A program made the position numbers and the translations under genes. Shown one piece after another: positions 1 to 9,262 of a DNA stretch of 64,000 nucleotides; position 1 is the stretch's first letter; every line of letters starts with the position of its first letter. Source of the stretch: Bryobacterales bacterium (GTDB lineage Bacteria; Acidobacteriota; Terriglobia; Bryobacterales; Bryobacteraceae); NCBI GenBank assembly GCA_020852755.1, contig JADZAF010000084.1:1-64000 (forward strand), given 5' to 3'. The notes under the pieces were generated by a model. That model searched no databases, was not told the DNA's origin, and saw only the letters and a program-made list of their open reading frames with translations.

Positions 1-83
1 AGATCCGCCCGCTCACGCTCGAGAAGTTCAATCAGGAGTTGGCGTTCCGCCTCGCTCAACTCGTTCTGAAGCCCAGCGTGCAT
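1..83 (-). CDS. N-terminal fragment of an unidentified small protein
   Basis: An ATG at 83-81 on the minus strand is preceded by a good ribosome binding site (GGGAGG about 6 bases upstream). It opens a frame of 27 codons that runs off the window edge without a stop. The visible residues (MHAGLQNELSEAERQLLIEL...) are charged and predicted helical, like the start of many small regulators or antitoxin-like proteins. No family can be named from so little. The start is well supported; the function is unknown. Confidence 0.5.
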   Translation of the reverse strand, partial: MHAGLQNELSEAERQLLIELLERERAD

Positions 84-176
84 CGTACACCTCCCGCTGT
101 TTTCCGATTCCAATCTATCACCGATTACGAGGCGGGTACAGCCCGTTTGCCGGCTCAGGGTCTGCTCGAATCCTAA

Positions 177-1586
177 CTAACGGCGCCGCACCCGCAGCGC
201 CACGTCCTCGCTGTACTCGGGCGATTCCAGGACCTGCTCGCCGCCCGCCGCCCGGCACCGCTCGCGCCTGGCTACCGCCCCGGTCCTGGTATCCACCCAT
301 TCCGCCTGGTAGTTCCCCGCCGGCAGTTCCAGCCGCAGCGTGGTTTTCCGCCGGGAAGCATCCACCTGGTAGCGCGGCTTGCCGTCCTTCACGATCCGCC
401 CGTGGTGCAGGTACACCGCGTACGCCTTCCCAGGCTCCGCCAGCACCCGCCCCGAGGCCTCCTCCGGCACGCGGCCCTTCAGCAACTCGTTATGCGGCGC
501 CATGCGCACGAAGTCCAGGCTTTCCATGAAGCGCTTGAGAATCCCGAACTGGCTCCGCAGCGCCGCGCTGCCGCCCCCGGGCTGCGCCGGCGGGTATTGA
601 AACGATCCGTCCTCGTGCCCCGCCGTGAATGAATAGTCCAGGTGGCTGTAGACCGCGCCCCCGGCCACCATGAAATCCCACCCCTGCACCCGGTAAGTGG
701 AGTCCGCGCTGCCGTCAAACCCCGTCTCGTCGTACCCGATGGCCTTGTTCAGGTGGTAGTTCATTCCCACGCTCTCCGGCGGCCGCGAGTAGTGGAAATT
801 GAAGATGGAAACCCCCGGGTGCGGGTTGTCGATCCTCCGCGACCCGTTGGCGATGTTCTGCGCGATCAGGTGCCGCGAGGGGAAGCCCGCCTCCGCCGCC
901 GCGATGGTGTCCGCGATGCGGTGCTGCCACTCCAGGGTCACCCCGCCGAAGTACGGCTCGTTGCAGATCTCGTAGTACAGGTTGTCGAAATCGCGCAGCT
1001 CCGCCACGATGCGCCGCACCATGGCCTCCTGCACTCCGAGCAGTTCGCCGTTGTTCAACGTCAGCGCCTCGGTGCGCTTCAGCTTCCCGATGCCGTTCAC
1101 GTTATTGGCGGCGTTCAGCGGGCTGGCCTCCCACATCGAGTCCTCGTAGTACGGGCAGAACAACACCAGTTCCACCACCACCCCGCGCCGCCCGGCCTGC
1201 GCCACGAAGTCCTTCAACCTCCGGAAGTAGGCCTCGTTCCAGCGCTTCAAATCGAACTTGTCCCGGGAGACCTCCTCCCACGGGCTGATGAACCGTTCCG
1301 GCGCCGGCGCCAGCGTGTTCCCCGCGATGTTGAAGTTCTTCGGCACCTCGCGGTACGCGCCCGTGAACGTCCGGGTCAGGTTCAGTCCCTTTGACTTCAA
1401 CTCCTCCAGGTACTTGACGTAGTCGAAATCCAGGTTCAACACCGCCCCGTAATGCTCGCCGCCGGTCACCAGAATGGTGGGCCGGCCGCGAAACTCGAAG
1501 TAGTGCGGATTTCCGGGGTGCAGCCGGATGGGCCCGGCCGCCGCGGCAACAGCGGCGCCGGCCAGCAACAGCCAGACGTACCTCAT
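177..1586 (-). CDS. secreted glycoside hydrolase-like (beta/alpha)8 barrel protein
   Basis: A 469-residue protein. It begins with a signal peptide (hydrophobic core about residues 4-17) and continues as a cellulase-like barrel. An ICNEP segment at residues 207-211 puts a probable acid/base glutamate at E210, as in clan GH-A enzymes. The last ~90 residues resemble the beta-sandwich tail found in putative collagen-binding or DUF4038-type glycosidases. The substrate cannot be read from the sequence. Its ATG overlaps the stop of the upstream OPT transporter gene (ATGA), so the two are probably translated together. The reading frame extends far upstream of this ATG, but that part runs through the transporter gene, and the signal peptide fixes the start here. 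Confidence 0.75.
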   Translation of the reverse strand: MRYVWLLLAGAAVAAAAGPIRLHPGNPHYFEFRGRPTILVTGGEHYGAVLNLDFDYVKYLEELKSKGLNLTRTFTGAYREVPKNFNIAGNTLAPAPERFISPWEEVSRDKFDLKRWNEAYFRRLKDFVAQAGRRGVVVELVLFCPYYEDSMWEASPLNAANNVNGIGKLKRTEALTLNNGELLGVQEAMVRRIVAELRDFDNLYYEICNEPYFGGVTLEWQHRIADTIAAAEAGFPSRHLIAQNIANGSRRIDNPHPGVSIFNFHYSRPPESVGMNYHLNKAIGYDETGFDGSADSTYRVQGWDFMVAGGAVYSHLDYSFTAGHEDGSFQYPPAQPGGGSAALRSQFGILKRFMESLDFVRMAPHNELLKGRVPEEASGRVLAEPGKAYAVYLHHGRIVKDGKPRYQVDASRRKTTLRLELPAGNYQAEWVDTRTGAVARRERCRAAGGEQVLESPEYSEDVALRVRRR

Positions 1587-3625
1587 ATTATTCTCCTGCG
1601 CAGGGGAATGCCGATCAGGACCCAGGCCAGCGAGCCGAACCCCACGAGCGACAGCCATCCGCCCCAGGCCGGCACGAATCCCAGTTGGTCCACGCCGAAC
1701 AGCAGCCGAGTCAGCGACGTGATCCCGGAAAGAAACGTGGCCGCCAGCAGAATGCCCACGATGGCCTCGCCGGCGATCAGCCCGGACGCCAGCAGCGTCC
1801 CTTTCTCCTCGATCCCCGCCCGCTCCTCCGCCGGCCGCCGTGCCGTGTACTGGTCCGCGATCCAGCGCAGCACCCCGCCGGCGAAGATGGCGGCCGAAGT
1901 GTCGAAGGGCAGGTACATCCCCACCGCGATCAGCATGGGCGCCCGCGCGCCGCACAGGATCAGGGCGATGCCGAAGGCCGCTCCCGCGCCCAGCAGCCCC
2001 CAGGCCATCTGCCCGCCTACGATCCCCTTGGCCAGTTGGGCCATGAGGCCGGCCTGCGGCGCCGGCAGGGCCCGCCCCCCGATCCCGCCCGTGGCCAGGT
2101 TGGCCTCGTGCAGGGCGATGATGGGCAGCATCAGGAACAAGGAGAGCAGCGCCACGGCCGCGATCTCCACCACCTGCATCTTCCACGGCGTGCCGCCCAG
2201 CAGGTGCCCGGCCTTCAGGTCCTGGATCAGCGATCCCGAAACCGAGCAGGCGCAGGCCACCACCGAGGCCACGCCCAGCACGGCCGCCACCCCGGCCGGT
2301 CCCTTGGCCCCGATGGCCAGCATCATCAGCGCGGCCAGCACCAGGGCCGAGAGCGTCAGCCCGGAAAGCGGCTGGTTGGAGCTGCCCACCAGCCCGACCA
2401 GGTAGCCGCCCACCGCCGAGAGCAGGAAGCCCGTCAGGGTCATGATGACCGCCGCCGTCAGCGCCGCACCCCAGCTTCCCGTGAAGTAGTAATAGATGCC
2501 GGTGATGGCGGCCACCAGCACCACGCTGCCCGCCGCGATCCAGGGCAGCGGGATGTCGCGCTCGGTGCGGTCATTCAGGGCGCGCTCGCGGGCCGCCGCC
2601 GCCGAGGCCCCGAAGGCCCCGGCCAGCGACCGGGCGATGGACGCCCGCATGGAGAACAGCGTGTAGCAGGCCCCTACCAGCATGGTCCCCACCGCCACCG
2701 GCCGGACCACGTTGTACCAGACCGAGTAGGCCGTCACGTCCGGCGCCGCCCCGCCCAGTCGGGCCGGCAGGCCGGGGTCGAAGAACAGCAGCAGCGGGAT
2801 CAGCAGCCACCAGGCGATGACGCCGCCCGCCACGTTGATGGACGCCAGGCGCGGCCCGATGATGTAGCCGATGCCCATCAGGGCGGGCGAGAGCGCCGGG
2901 GTGGTCCAGTAGACGCCGCCGCCGTGCGCCACCTCCGCCAGCGGGTTCTTGCGGAAATCGAAGTGCTGCACCAGGGAGCGCGGAAAGGCCAGGAAGCCCT
3001 CGCTGTATTCGCGGAAGATCAGCAGCCCCTTGTCGTTCTTCAGGATCTGCAGCAGGGCCCCGAACCCCATGGCCCCGAAGATGTAGCGCGGAGCGTCGCT
3101 GCCCTGCTCGCCCGCGCGGACGATTTCGGCGCTGGCCACGCTCTCCGGCCAGGGCAGCCCGGCCTCCACCGCCAGCGGCCGGCGGAGCAGGATGATGAAG
3201 AACACTCCGATCAGGCCGCCCACCAGCAGGATCAGGGTGGCCTGCCAGTAGTGCGCCCGCAGGTTGCTCCACAGCCGGACCCCCTGGATCTCCACCAGCA
3301 TGAACGCCGGGATGGTGAAGATGGCCCCGGCCACCAGCGCCTCCCCCACCGAGGCCGCCGTGCGGGTGATGTTCTGCTCCAGGATCCCGCCGCGGAAGGC
3401 CGGCAGCCGGAACAGCGCGATGGCGATCACGGCGGCGGGAATGGTGGCCGCGATGGTCTGCCCGGCCTTCATCCCCAGGTAGGCGTTGGCCGCCCCGAAC
3501 ACGAACGCCAGCAGCAAACCCAAACCGACCGCCTTCACGGTCATCTCCGGCGGCGCCGCGCCCGGGGATTGTGGCATAGATGGCGATATTAACAGGTTTG
3601 ACGCGGGGGGCGGCTTTGGTCGCAT
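1583..3625 (-). CDS. OPT family oligopeptide transporter
   Basis: About 680 residues with many hydrophobic segments. The N-terminal signature AFVFGAANAYLGMKAGQT followed by an IAATIPAAVIAI helix is typical of prokaryotic OPT (oligopeptide/metal-chelate) transporters, as is the C-terminal GVLRWIADQY region. It is expected to be a proton-coupled uptake system in the inner membrane; the true substrate is unknown. The start is uncertain. The ATG at 3625 has a purine-rich AGAAGG just upstream, the ATG at 3577 lacks a ribosome binding site but sits closer to the conserved domain, and the frame stays open to 3748. The stop overlaps the ATG of the secreted glycosidase gene, which suggests one transcript serving uptake and extracellular degradation. 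Confidence 0.88.
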   Translation of the reverse strand: MRPKPPPASNLLISPSMPQSPGAAPPEMTVKAVGLGLLLAFVFGAANAYLGMKAGQTIAATIPAAVIAIALFRLPAFRGGILEQNITRTAASVGEALVAGAIFTIPAFMLVEIQGVRLWSNLRAHYWQATLILLVGGLIGVFFIILLRRPLAVEAGLPWPESVASAEIVRAGEQGSDAPRYIFGAMGFGALLQILKNDKGLLIFREYSEGFLAFPRSLVQHFDFRKNPLAEVAHGGGVYWTTPALSPALMGIGYIIGPRLASINVAGGVIAWWLLIPLLLFFDPGLPARLGGAAPDVTAYSVWYNVVRPVAVGTMLVGACYTLFSMRASIARSLAGAFGASAAAARERALNDRTERDIPLPWIAAGSVVLVAAITGIYYYFTGSWGAALTAAVIMTLTGFLLSAVGGYLVGLVGSSNQPLSGLTLSALVLAALMMLAIGAKGPAGVAAVLGVASVVACACSVSGSLIQDLKAGHLLGGTPWKMQVVEIAAVALLSLFLMLPIIALHEANLATGGIGGRALPAPQAGLMAQLAKGIVGGQMAWGLLGAGAAFGIALILCGARAPMLIAVGMYLPFDTSAAIFAGGVLRWIADQYTARRPAEERAGIEEKGTLLASGLIAGEAIVGILLAATFLSGITSLTRLLFGVDQLGFVPAWGGWLSLVGFGSLAWVLIGIPLRRRII

Positions 3626-3817
3626 CAGCCTTCTGCCTTTGACGATTTCCGGCCAGGCAATCGAAGGAGCCGTCAGCACCTGGGCAATCCCTGCAGGAAC
3701 TCCTTCCCAGCTTCGCTGCCTCGCGGCAGAGGAACGTTTTACGAGCATTCAAGGGTAAACTGGAATTGAACGCGAAGTTCCCGGTGACGCGGGCCAGGAG
3801 CGGCGTGGCGCATATAA

Positions 3818-3952
3818 ATGCCTGACTCGCCAGTACCTTCACACCTTGATGAACTGAAGTCCGAGCTGCGTACCGATTGGGCCGGCGATCTCCCAGGCGC
3901 GGCGCAAAACCGCACGACTCCGCGGCGAGCTTCGGCGGCTACTCTCCGGTGA
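3818..3952 (+). other. displaced N-terminal segment of the nucleotidyltransferase gene
   Basis: An ATG at 3818 opens a frame encoding MPDSPVPSHLDELKSELR and about 25 further residues before a TGA at 3950. The first 25 residues look like a genuine N-terminus. From about 3895 the sensible sequence (RKTARLRGELRRLLSG) continues instead in the frame of the downstream nucleotidyltransferase. One extra base between about 3885 and 3910 would explain this. The segment is therefore probably the true start of that gene, separated by a real or assembly-derived frameshift. Confidence 0.5.
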
Positions 3953-3971
3953 GGACTCGGCCGACGCCAAC

Positions 3972-4892
3972 GTGGTGGTCTATGGCTCGATGGCCCGCGA
4001 TGAGATGACCAGTGAGAGCGACCTGGATTGGACCCTCCTGTTGGACAAACCTGTAGATCCCGCAGATCTACCGACGACCCAGCGAATCGCGTCGAAGATC
4101 TATGCGGCGAAGTTTGCCGAACCGGGGAAAACCAACATCTTCGGAACGATGACTTTCAGCCATTCGCTGGTTCACGATATCGGTGGCCCGGATGACACCA
4201 ACGCCAATACTACTCGGCGAATTCTGCTACTCCTCGAATCGTATGCGCCCGCGGGCCGCGAGGCCTATGATCGAGTACGTCGCCACATTCTTCATCGCTA
4301 TGTGGAGGATGACTATGGCCTCAGTTTCGGAAGTGGTCAGAAGGTCGTCCCGCGATTTCTGTTGAATGATCTTTCACGTTACTGGCGCTCGGTCACCGTG
4401 GATTTCGTGCAAAAGCAGCGAGCGGATGCCGGCGGTAAGTGGGCATTGAGGAACGCCAAGCTGCGCATGTCCCGGAAACTCATCTTCGCGGCTGGTCTCC
4501 TGGTCTGTTTCGAATGCCATTTGGACCCGGATGCCGAGAGCGCTCGGCTCGATTTGAGGGATCCACGAGGCGGCACTGCCAGATTGATCCAGTACCTCGA
4601 ACAGCGGTTCTCGGTACCTCCACTCGAAATCCTTGCCCGTTCTGTCCGGCGACATGCCAGACCGGAAACGGCCAGGCTGCTTTTTGACAACTACGACGCG
4701 TTCCTCAGCTTAATGGACAACCACGAACAGCGCGCTGTACTGAAGAGCCTCGAACCCGGCCAAGCCCGGACGAGCGAAGTTTTCGTGCAGGTGCGCGAAA
4801 TCAGCCATGGGTTTCAAGAAGGGCTAACTCGACTGTTTTTCCGCGATAACCCGGAGATATACTCCTTGACCGAGTTTTACGGGGTGTTTTGA
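3972..4892 (+). CDS. DUF294-like nucleotidyltransferase (5' end probably frameshifted)
   Basis: The visible frame starts at a GTG with no convincing ribosome binding site and encodes 306 residues. It opens directly with the polymerase-beta-type nucleotidyltransferase motif GSMARDEMTSESDLDW (residues 5-20), which fits GS-x(9-10)-DxD with two metal-binding aspartates. The motif normally lies 40-60 residues into the protein, and the missing part lies in another frame at 3818-3952. The remainder is a helical domain without a named motif. The stop overlaps the ATG of the next gene (TGATG), so the two are coupled. Substrate and product are unknown. Base composition is lower in GC than the flanking genes, suggesting acquisition. 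It could be a nucleotide-modifying enzyme in a toxin or defence module, but that is speculation. Confidence 0.72.
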   Translation: MVVYGSMARDEMTSESDLDWTLLLDKPVDPADLPTTQRIASKIYAAKFAEPGKTNIFGTMTFSHSLVHDIGGPDDTNANTTRRILLLLESYAPAGREAYDRVRRHILHRYVEDDYGLSFGSGQKVVPRFLLNDLSRYWRSVTVDFVQKQRADAGGKWALRNAKLRMSRKLIFAAGLLVCFECHLDPDAESARLDLRDPRGGTARLIQYLEQRFSVPPLEILARSVRRHARPETARLLFDNYDAFLSLMDNHEQRAVLKSLEPGQARTSEVFVQVREISHGFQEGLTRLFFRDNPEIYSLTEFYGVF

Positions 4893-5605
4893 TGCGGCCA
4901 ATTGGCTTTTCGACCGGAGCCGTGGCGAAGGGCGATTTCCGCCGCGCGCTTGAAGTGATGGCGCCGTTCCGGCTGCCGGCAGTAGAACTTTCCGCTTTGC
5001 GGCTCCACGAACTCCCCCGGCTGGTGGAAGCGTCAGAGGAACTGAACCTGGCGGGATACAAGTACGTCTCCGTCCACGCCCCTAGCCATTTTGCTCCAGC
5101 GGACGAAGAACAGGTCGTTTCCTGGCTGACGGAACTTGCCGCGCTGGGGTGGTTTGTGGTTCTTCATCCCGACGTCATCTTCAGGGATGAACTGTGGCTC
5201 GAATTTGGTGACCGGCTCTTAATCGAGAACAGCGATAAGCGAAAACCGACAGGCCGGACTGCGGATGAAATGAAATTGTTATTTGAACGTCTTCCCGGCG
5301 CACGTTTTTGCTTCGATGTTGGCCATGCCCGCCAGGTAGACCCAACGATGAACGAAGCTTACCTGATACTTCAGTGCTGTGGCCCAAGACTCTGCCAGGT
5401 TCATATAAGTGAAGTGAATTTCTTCAGCAGACACGACCCGCTTTCCTCTGGTGCGATTGAGGCCACTCGCCGGATTGCCCACCTCGTGCCGGAGCACGTC
5501 CCCGTCATCGTGGAGACGCTGATTGACAAGGGTCAGAGCACAATCGAGGCCGAACTCCACCGTGCAGTCGACGCTCTGAGGCCTACTCTCCCAATTGCCG
5601 TCTGA
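4892..5605 (+). CDS. xylose-isomerase-like TIM-barrel protein
   Basis: A 237-residue protein starting at the ATG that overlaps the stop of the nucleotidyltransferase gene (TGATG). Sequence features match the AP-endonuclease-2/sugar-phosphate-isomerase barrel superfamily: an N-terminal GFSTGAV strand, VSVHAPSHF, LLIENSDK with a candidate metal-binding glutamate, CFDVGHARQVDP with Asp and His, CQVHISEVN, and a C-terminal VIVETLID glutamate. These would form the divalent-metal site at the barrel mouth. The reaction is unknown. The obligate coupling with a nucleotidyltransferase suggests the two act on the same compound, for example one transferring and the other isomerising or hydrolysing it. 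Composition matches its partner rather than the surrounding genes. Confidence 0.75.
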   Translation: MRPIGFSTGAVAKGDFRRALEVMAPFRLPAVELSALRLHELPRLVEASEELNLAGYKYVSVHAPSHFAPADEEQVVSWLTELAALGWFVVLHPDVIFRDELWLEFGDRLLIENSDKRKPTGRTADEMKLLFERLPGARFCFDVGHARQVDPTMNEAYLILQCCGPRLCQVHISEVNFFSRHDPLSSGAIEATRRIAHLVPEHVPVIVETLIDKGQSTIEAELHRAVDALRPTLPIAV

Positions 5606-5650
5606 ACGCAAGGGGATCAACCCGCGAAATACCAGCCGCTCGAAGCCTTC

Positions 5651-7246
5651 CTACCGTCCCACTTTCACCAGCTCAATCCCCTGGCCCTTCCCCAGATTCC
5701 TGCTGTACAGCCTCTCCCGCGCATTATTCCAATGTTCATGCACGCCCAGGCTGGCCAGCCGCGCGGTCGGCGCCGCGTGGTCCGGGTCGTAGAACGTCCC
5801 GGACGGCGGGTTCGACGCCAGGGCCGCCTCGTGCAGGTAGTCGTCCACGCTGGGCATGCGGGGCGAGTTGTCGGATTCGGCCCGCAGGAAGTCCAGGCCC
5901 ACGGAATCGATAGCCACCGGGTCCTGCGAGGCCAGCAGGCTGGCCGCCCAGCGCCCGTCGAACGGGGGCGCCATCCACTTGCGCGGCGAGTCGTCGCGGC
6001 CGTGCACCCCGGTATACAGGCCGTCGATGAAGTAGAGGAAGGTCTTGCCGCCCAGGTGCGCGTGGCCCGTCAGGTCCACCAGCTCGCGGTACTTTCCCAT
6101 CCCGGGGTTGCGGCCCGCCGTATTGGCGTGCATGTCGAAGTAGCCCTTTTGCGGCGGGGTCCGGATCAGCGATCCGAAGTGGTTCTTGGCGCACAGCGTC
6201 ACTCCCGCCATGGTGTGGCCCTTCCAGCTCGCCATGTTGACCAGGTAGGCCGCCTCGGCGTAGTGCGCCGGCACGTAATCCTGGTCCTTGCCTTCCGGCC
6301 GCACGCTCCAGTAGAGCGGCACCTTCGAGTACTCCACCTTGGTCCTCGGGTTAGCCTGGTTGCCGCCGTAGTAGTCGACGTACCGCACGCCCGGAAACTC
6401 GCCGTGCAGCAGGTCGTAGTATTGCTTCGGAAACAGCGAGAGCGGGTCGCCCACCGAGATGTCTTCCGGCCGCACCCCGGCCTCTTTCACCAGTTGCCGC
6501 AGCAGCGCCCGGATCATCTGCGGCGAGGTGTCCATGTAGTCCTTGCGCCGCAACCCCAGCTCCCAGGTCTTCGTGTCCACATTACGGTCGCCGAAGATGC
6601 AGCCCACGAAGTTCACCTTGATGGCGATCTTCTCGCCCTTCCGGTAACCGGCCTTCCTGCTGTTTCGCGCCTGGTTGAAGTTGCGGAACAGCGCGTCCCA
6701 GGCCTTGCGCGCGCGGGTTTCACCCGCCAGCCGCAGCACTGCCTGCGACATCATGCGGTCCACCTCGGACTGGATGGTGCGGGTCTCCTCCCACCAGTGC
6801 CCGTCGCCGGGCCCCTTCCAGGGGGTCGCCGCCGGATTGTGAACCCAGACCACACGGCCCGGATGAACGCCCTTACCGACGCCCATGGGCCGGTTGGGAC
6901 CCTCCACGGGCTCCTGTTCCTGGGGCATGCCGGTGAGGATCCCCAGGACCAGGGCCGCCGCCACCGCCGCGCAAGCCAGCGGAAGCACCACGCGTAGGCG
7001 CGCCCACGCCTTCCGGTGGAACAGGGAGGCCGGGACCAGCCCGCCGGCGAACCATACCACGAACCCGCCGGCCAGCGGCGCCGCGCACTGCTGGCAGGGA
7101 TATGCCGCCCGCGAGGGTTTCGGCGTCACCCGCAGCACGAACCACAGCAGCGCGGCCAGTCCCGCCGCCCGCCACCACCACCGCCGAAAGCCGCTTTCCG
7201 GCCCGTCCGTCAAGCGCGCGCGCCACCCGCAGCCATGGGGCATCAT
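5651..7246 (-). CDS. membrane-anchored DUF362 protein
   Basis: 531 residues. Codons GTG-less double ATG at 7246/7243 follow an AGGAG about 8 bases upstream. The N-terminal ~110 residues contain three hydrophobic stretches (about 25-42, 60-75 and 85-105) with a CQQC pair between the first two. The rest is a DUF362-type domain: a KVNFVGCIFGDRNVDT segment, GDPLSLFPKQYYD, VNMASWKGHTMAGVTLCAKN and SQDPVAIDSVGLDFL near the end. DUF362 proteins are widespread in Acidobacteria; some carry iron-sulfur clusters but most have no assigned reaction. The gene stands alone on its strand. A second DUF362-like protein lies at the right edge of the window. Confidence 0.8.
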   Translation of the reverse strand: MMPHGCGWRARLTDGPESGFRRWWWRAAGLAALLWFVLRVTPKPSRAAYPCQQCAAPLAGGFVVWFAGGLVPASLFHRKAWARLRVVLPLACAAVAAALVLGILTGMPQEQEPVEGPNRPMGVGKGVHPGRVVWVHNPAATPWKGPGDGHWWEETRTIQSEVDRMMSQAVLRLAGETRARKAWDALFRNFNQARNSRKAGYRKGEKIAIKVNFVGCIFGDRNVDTKTWELGLRRKDYMDTSPQMIRALLRQLVKEAGVRPEDISVGDPLSLFPKQYYDLLHGEFPGVRYVDYYGGNQANPRTKVEYSKVPLYWSVRPEGKDQDYVPAHYAEAAYLVNMASWKGHTMAGVTLCAKNHFGSLIRTPPQKGYFDMHANTAGRNPGMGKYRELVDLTGHAHLGGKTFLYFIDGLYTGVHGRDDSPRKWMAPPFDGRWAASLLASQDPVAIDSVGLDFLRAESDNSPRMPSVDDYLHEAALASNPPSGTFYDPDHAAPTARLASLGVHEHWNNARERLYSRNLGKGQGIELVKVGR

Positions 7247-7447
7247 GAGCTTGTCTCCTACGGCAGATTCTATCAGCTAAACGGACCCGTTCAGCCGTTG
7301 CCGGCCCGCGGTCCGGGCAAGCGGATGGAACTCGGGGAGCGCCCTTTCCGTGCCGGGACCGGAGGGAGAAAGCGGTGGGCGGGGGCCGGCAATTTCGGAC
7401 TCTTGCCTTCCGCAATCCGGATTGGCACAATCGATGAGGTGTAAAGA

Positions 7448-9199
7448 GTGGAGAACGAAGACTCGCCGTCTCCCCAGGCTGCCTGGTCGCAGCTCGGAAA
7501 GGTGCTCGCCAGCAAGCACTTCGCCAGGTCGCCCCGCCTCTCCCGCTTTCTGAAGTTCACCGTCGAGCAGTTCCTGGCCGGGCAGGCCGACTCCCTCAAA
7601 GAGTACCTGATCGGCGTGGAGGTGTTCGGGCGCCCGGAGAGCTTCGACCCGCGCACGGACGCCATCGTGCGCGTGCAGGCCGTGGCCCTGCGGTCGCGGC
7701 TCGCCGCGTACTACGAGAACGAGGGCGCCCGCGACCCGGTCGGCATCGAGTACCCGAAGGGCAGCTATGTGCCGGTGATCCGGGAGCGGACCCCGGGCCC
7801 GCAGCCGGCCGCGGCCGAAACCCAACCGGACTCCATCGCCGTCCTGCCCTTCGTGAACATGAGTTCCGACCCGGAGAACGAGTACTTCAGCGACGGCCTC
7901 ACGGAGGAACTCATCAGCGCGCTCAGCAACGTGCATGGCTTGCGGGTGGTGGCCCGGACCTCCGTTTTCCGGTACAAGGGCAAACCGGCCGACGTACGCC
8001 AGATCGGCGCGGAGCTCAATGCCCGCATGGTGCTGGAGGGCAGTGTCCGGAAGGCCGGCGAACGTCTGCGGGTTACGGCGCAGCTGGTGAATGCGCGGGA
8101 TGGCTATGAAACCTGGTCGCGCACCTACCGGGTGGATATGAAGGACCTGTTCGCGGTCCAGCAGGAGATCGCCGGCGCCATCGCGGGGACCCTGGAGACC
8201 CGGGAGCGCGGTTCCGCCGGGCGGGGCACGGACAACATGGAGGCTTACCACTCCTACCTCCGGGGCCGCTTCCATCTCAACAAGTGGACTGAAGAGGACT
8301 TCCGCAAAAGCGCCGGTTTCTTCGAGAACGCGATCCGCCTCGATCCGGGCATGTCCGCGGCTCACGCCGGACTGGCCGACGCGCTCTTCGTGCTGGCCTG
8401 TTACGGGAAGGTGGATCCGAGGGAAGTGATGCCGCGCGTGCGGGCGGCGGCCCAGAGGGCGTTGGAGCTGGGCGGCTCCCTTCCGGAGGCCTGTGTCTCG
8501 CTGGGGGCCGTGCGGGCCATTTACGACTGGGACTGGGAGGGAGCGGAACGGGAGTTCCTGCGGGCCATCGAGTTCGATCCGGGTTTCGCTACTGCCTACC
8601 AGTGGTATGCCGTGTTGTGCCTCATCCCCCAGGGCCGGTTCGCGGAGGCGGAAAGCGCCGCCCGCCGGGCGCGCGAGCTGGATCCGCTCTCGCCGCCCAT
8701 CAATACCTCGCTCGGGCTGGTCTACTTCGTGCAGGGCCGGCACGACGAGGCCATCGCCTACTTCGACAAGGCCCTCGAGATCGATTCGCATTTCTATCTC
8801 GCGCATTGGTGGAAAGGCATCATCTACCTGAGCCGGTCCATGCTGCCGCGGGCGATCGCGGCCCTCCGCAAGGCCGGAGCGGTGCCCGGCGGAGATTTCC
8901 GTGACTTCGCGCGATTCACCTATAGAGAAGGGCTGATCGGCAAACGCGACAAGGCCCGGCAGGTTCTCGCGATGTTACAGGACCTGTCGCGCCGGCAGTA
9001 CGTCTCCCCGGTGATTCTGGCCGCCGTGCACCTGGTCCTGGGAGAACACGGCGCGGCCTTCGAGCGCCTGGATGAGGCCTGCCAGCAGCATGATTCCTGG
9101 CTGGTGTGGCTGCGCGTGGACCGCCGTTTCGACTTGTTACGAACGGATCCCCGGTTCGGCGCGCTCCTGGCCCGTATCGGCCTCGGCGAGCGACATTAA
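7448..9199 (+). CDS. FlgO-like/TPR regulator with acidobacterial N-terminal domain
   Basis: 583 residues from a GTG preceded by GAGG. Three parts are visible. Residues ~10-110 form a helical domain (SRFLKFTVEQFLAG ... EYPKGSYVPVI) that is common in acidobacterial regulators of the 'adenylate cyclase-like' annotation. Residues ~125-255 (SIAVLPFVNMSSDPENEYF through ALLR-type repeats) form a FlgO/TolB-like domain. From ~270 to the end there are tetratricopeptide repeats, including VYFVQGRHDEAIAYFDKALE. No catalytic cyclase residues are seen, so the usual 'adenylate cyclase' label should not be trusted. Likely role: protein-protein interaction or signalling. It is divergent from the DUF362 gene across about 200 bases. 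Confidence 0.75.
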   Translation: MENEDSPSPQAAWSQLGKVLASKHFARSPRLSRFLKFTVEQFLAGQADSLKEYLIGVEVFGRPESFDPRTDAIVRVQAVALRSRLAAYYENEGARDPVGIEYPKGSYVPVIRERTPGPQPAAAETQPDSIAVLPFVNMSSDPENEYFSDGLTEELISALSNVHGLRVVARTSVFRYKGKPADVRQIGAELNARMVLEGSVRKAGERLRVTAQLVNARDGYETWSRTYRVDMKDLFAVQQEIAGAIAGTLETRERGSAGRGTDNMEAYHSYLRGRFHLNKWTEEDFRKSAGFFENAIRLDPGMSAAHAGLADALFVLACYGKVDPREVMPRVRAAAQRALELGGSLPEACVSLGAVRAIYDWDWEGAEREFLRAIEFDPGFATAYQWYAVLCLIPQGRFAEAESAARRARELDPLSPPINTSLGLVYFVQGRHDEAIAYFDKALEIDSHFYLAHWWKGIIYLSRSMLPRAIAALRKAGAVPGGDFRDFARFTYREGLIGKRDKARQVLAMLQDLSRRQYVSPVILAAVHLVLGEHGAAFERLDEACQQHDSWLVWLRVDRRFDLLRTDPRFGALLARIGLGERH

Positions 9200-9262
9200 C
9201 TAACCGTTAAGTAGCCCCGCCGAACCTGTTCCTCAAGCGGTTTCTCCTCCACAGTGTAAGTC

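Noticed and set aside
1685..3592. Long plus-strand frame (635 codons) opposite the OPT gene
   Set aside because: It is Gly/Arg/His/Gln-rich without any domain, a usual GC-rich shadow of the transporter gene on the other strand.
7448..9199. Adenylate cyclase call for the TPR regulator
   Set aside because: No cyclase catalytic domain is present; only the FlgO-like and TPR parts that often inherit that label.
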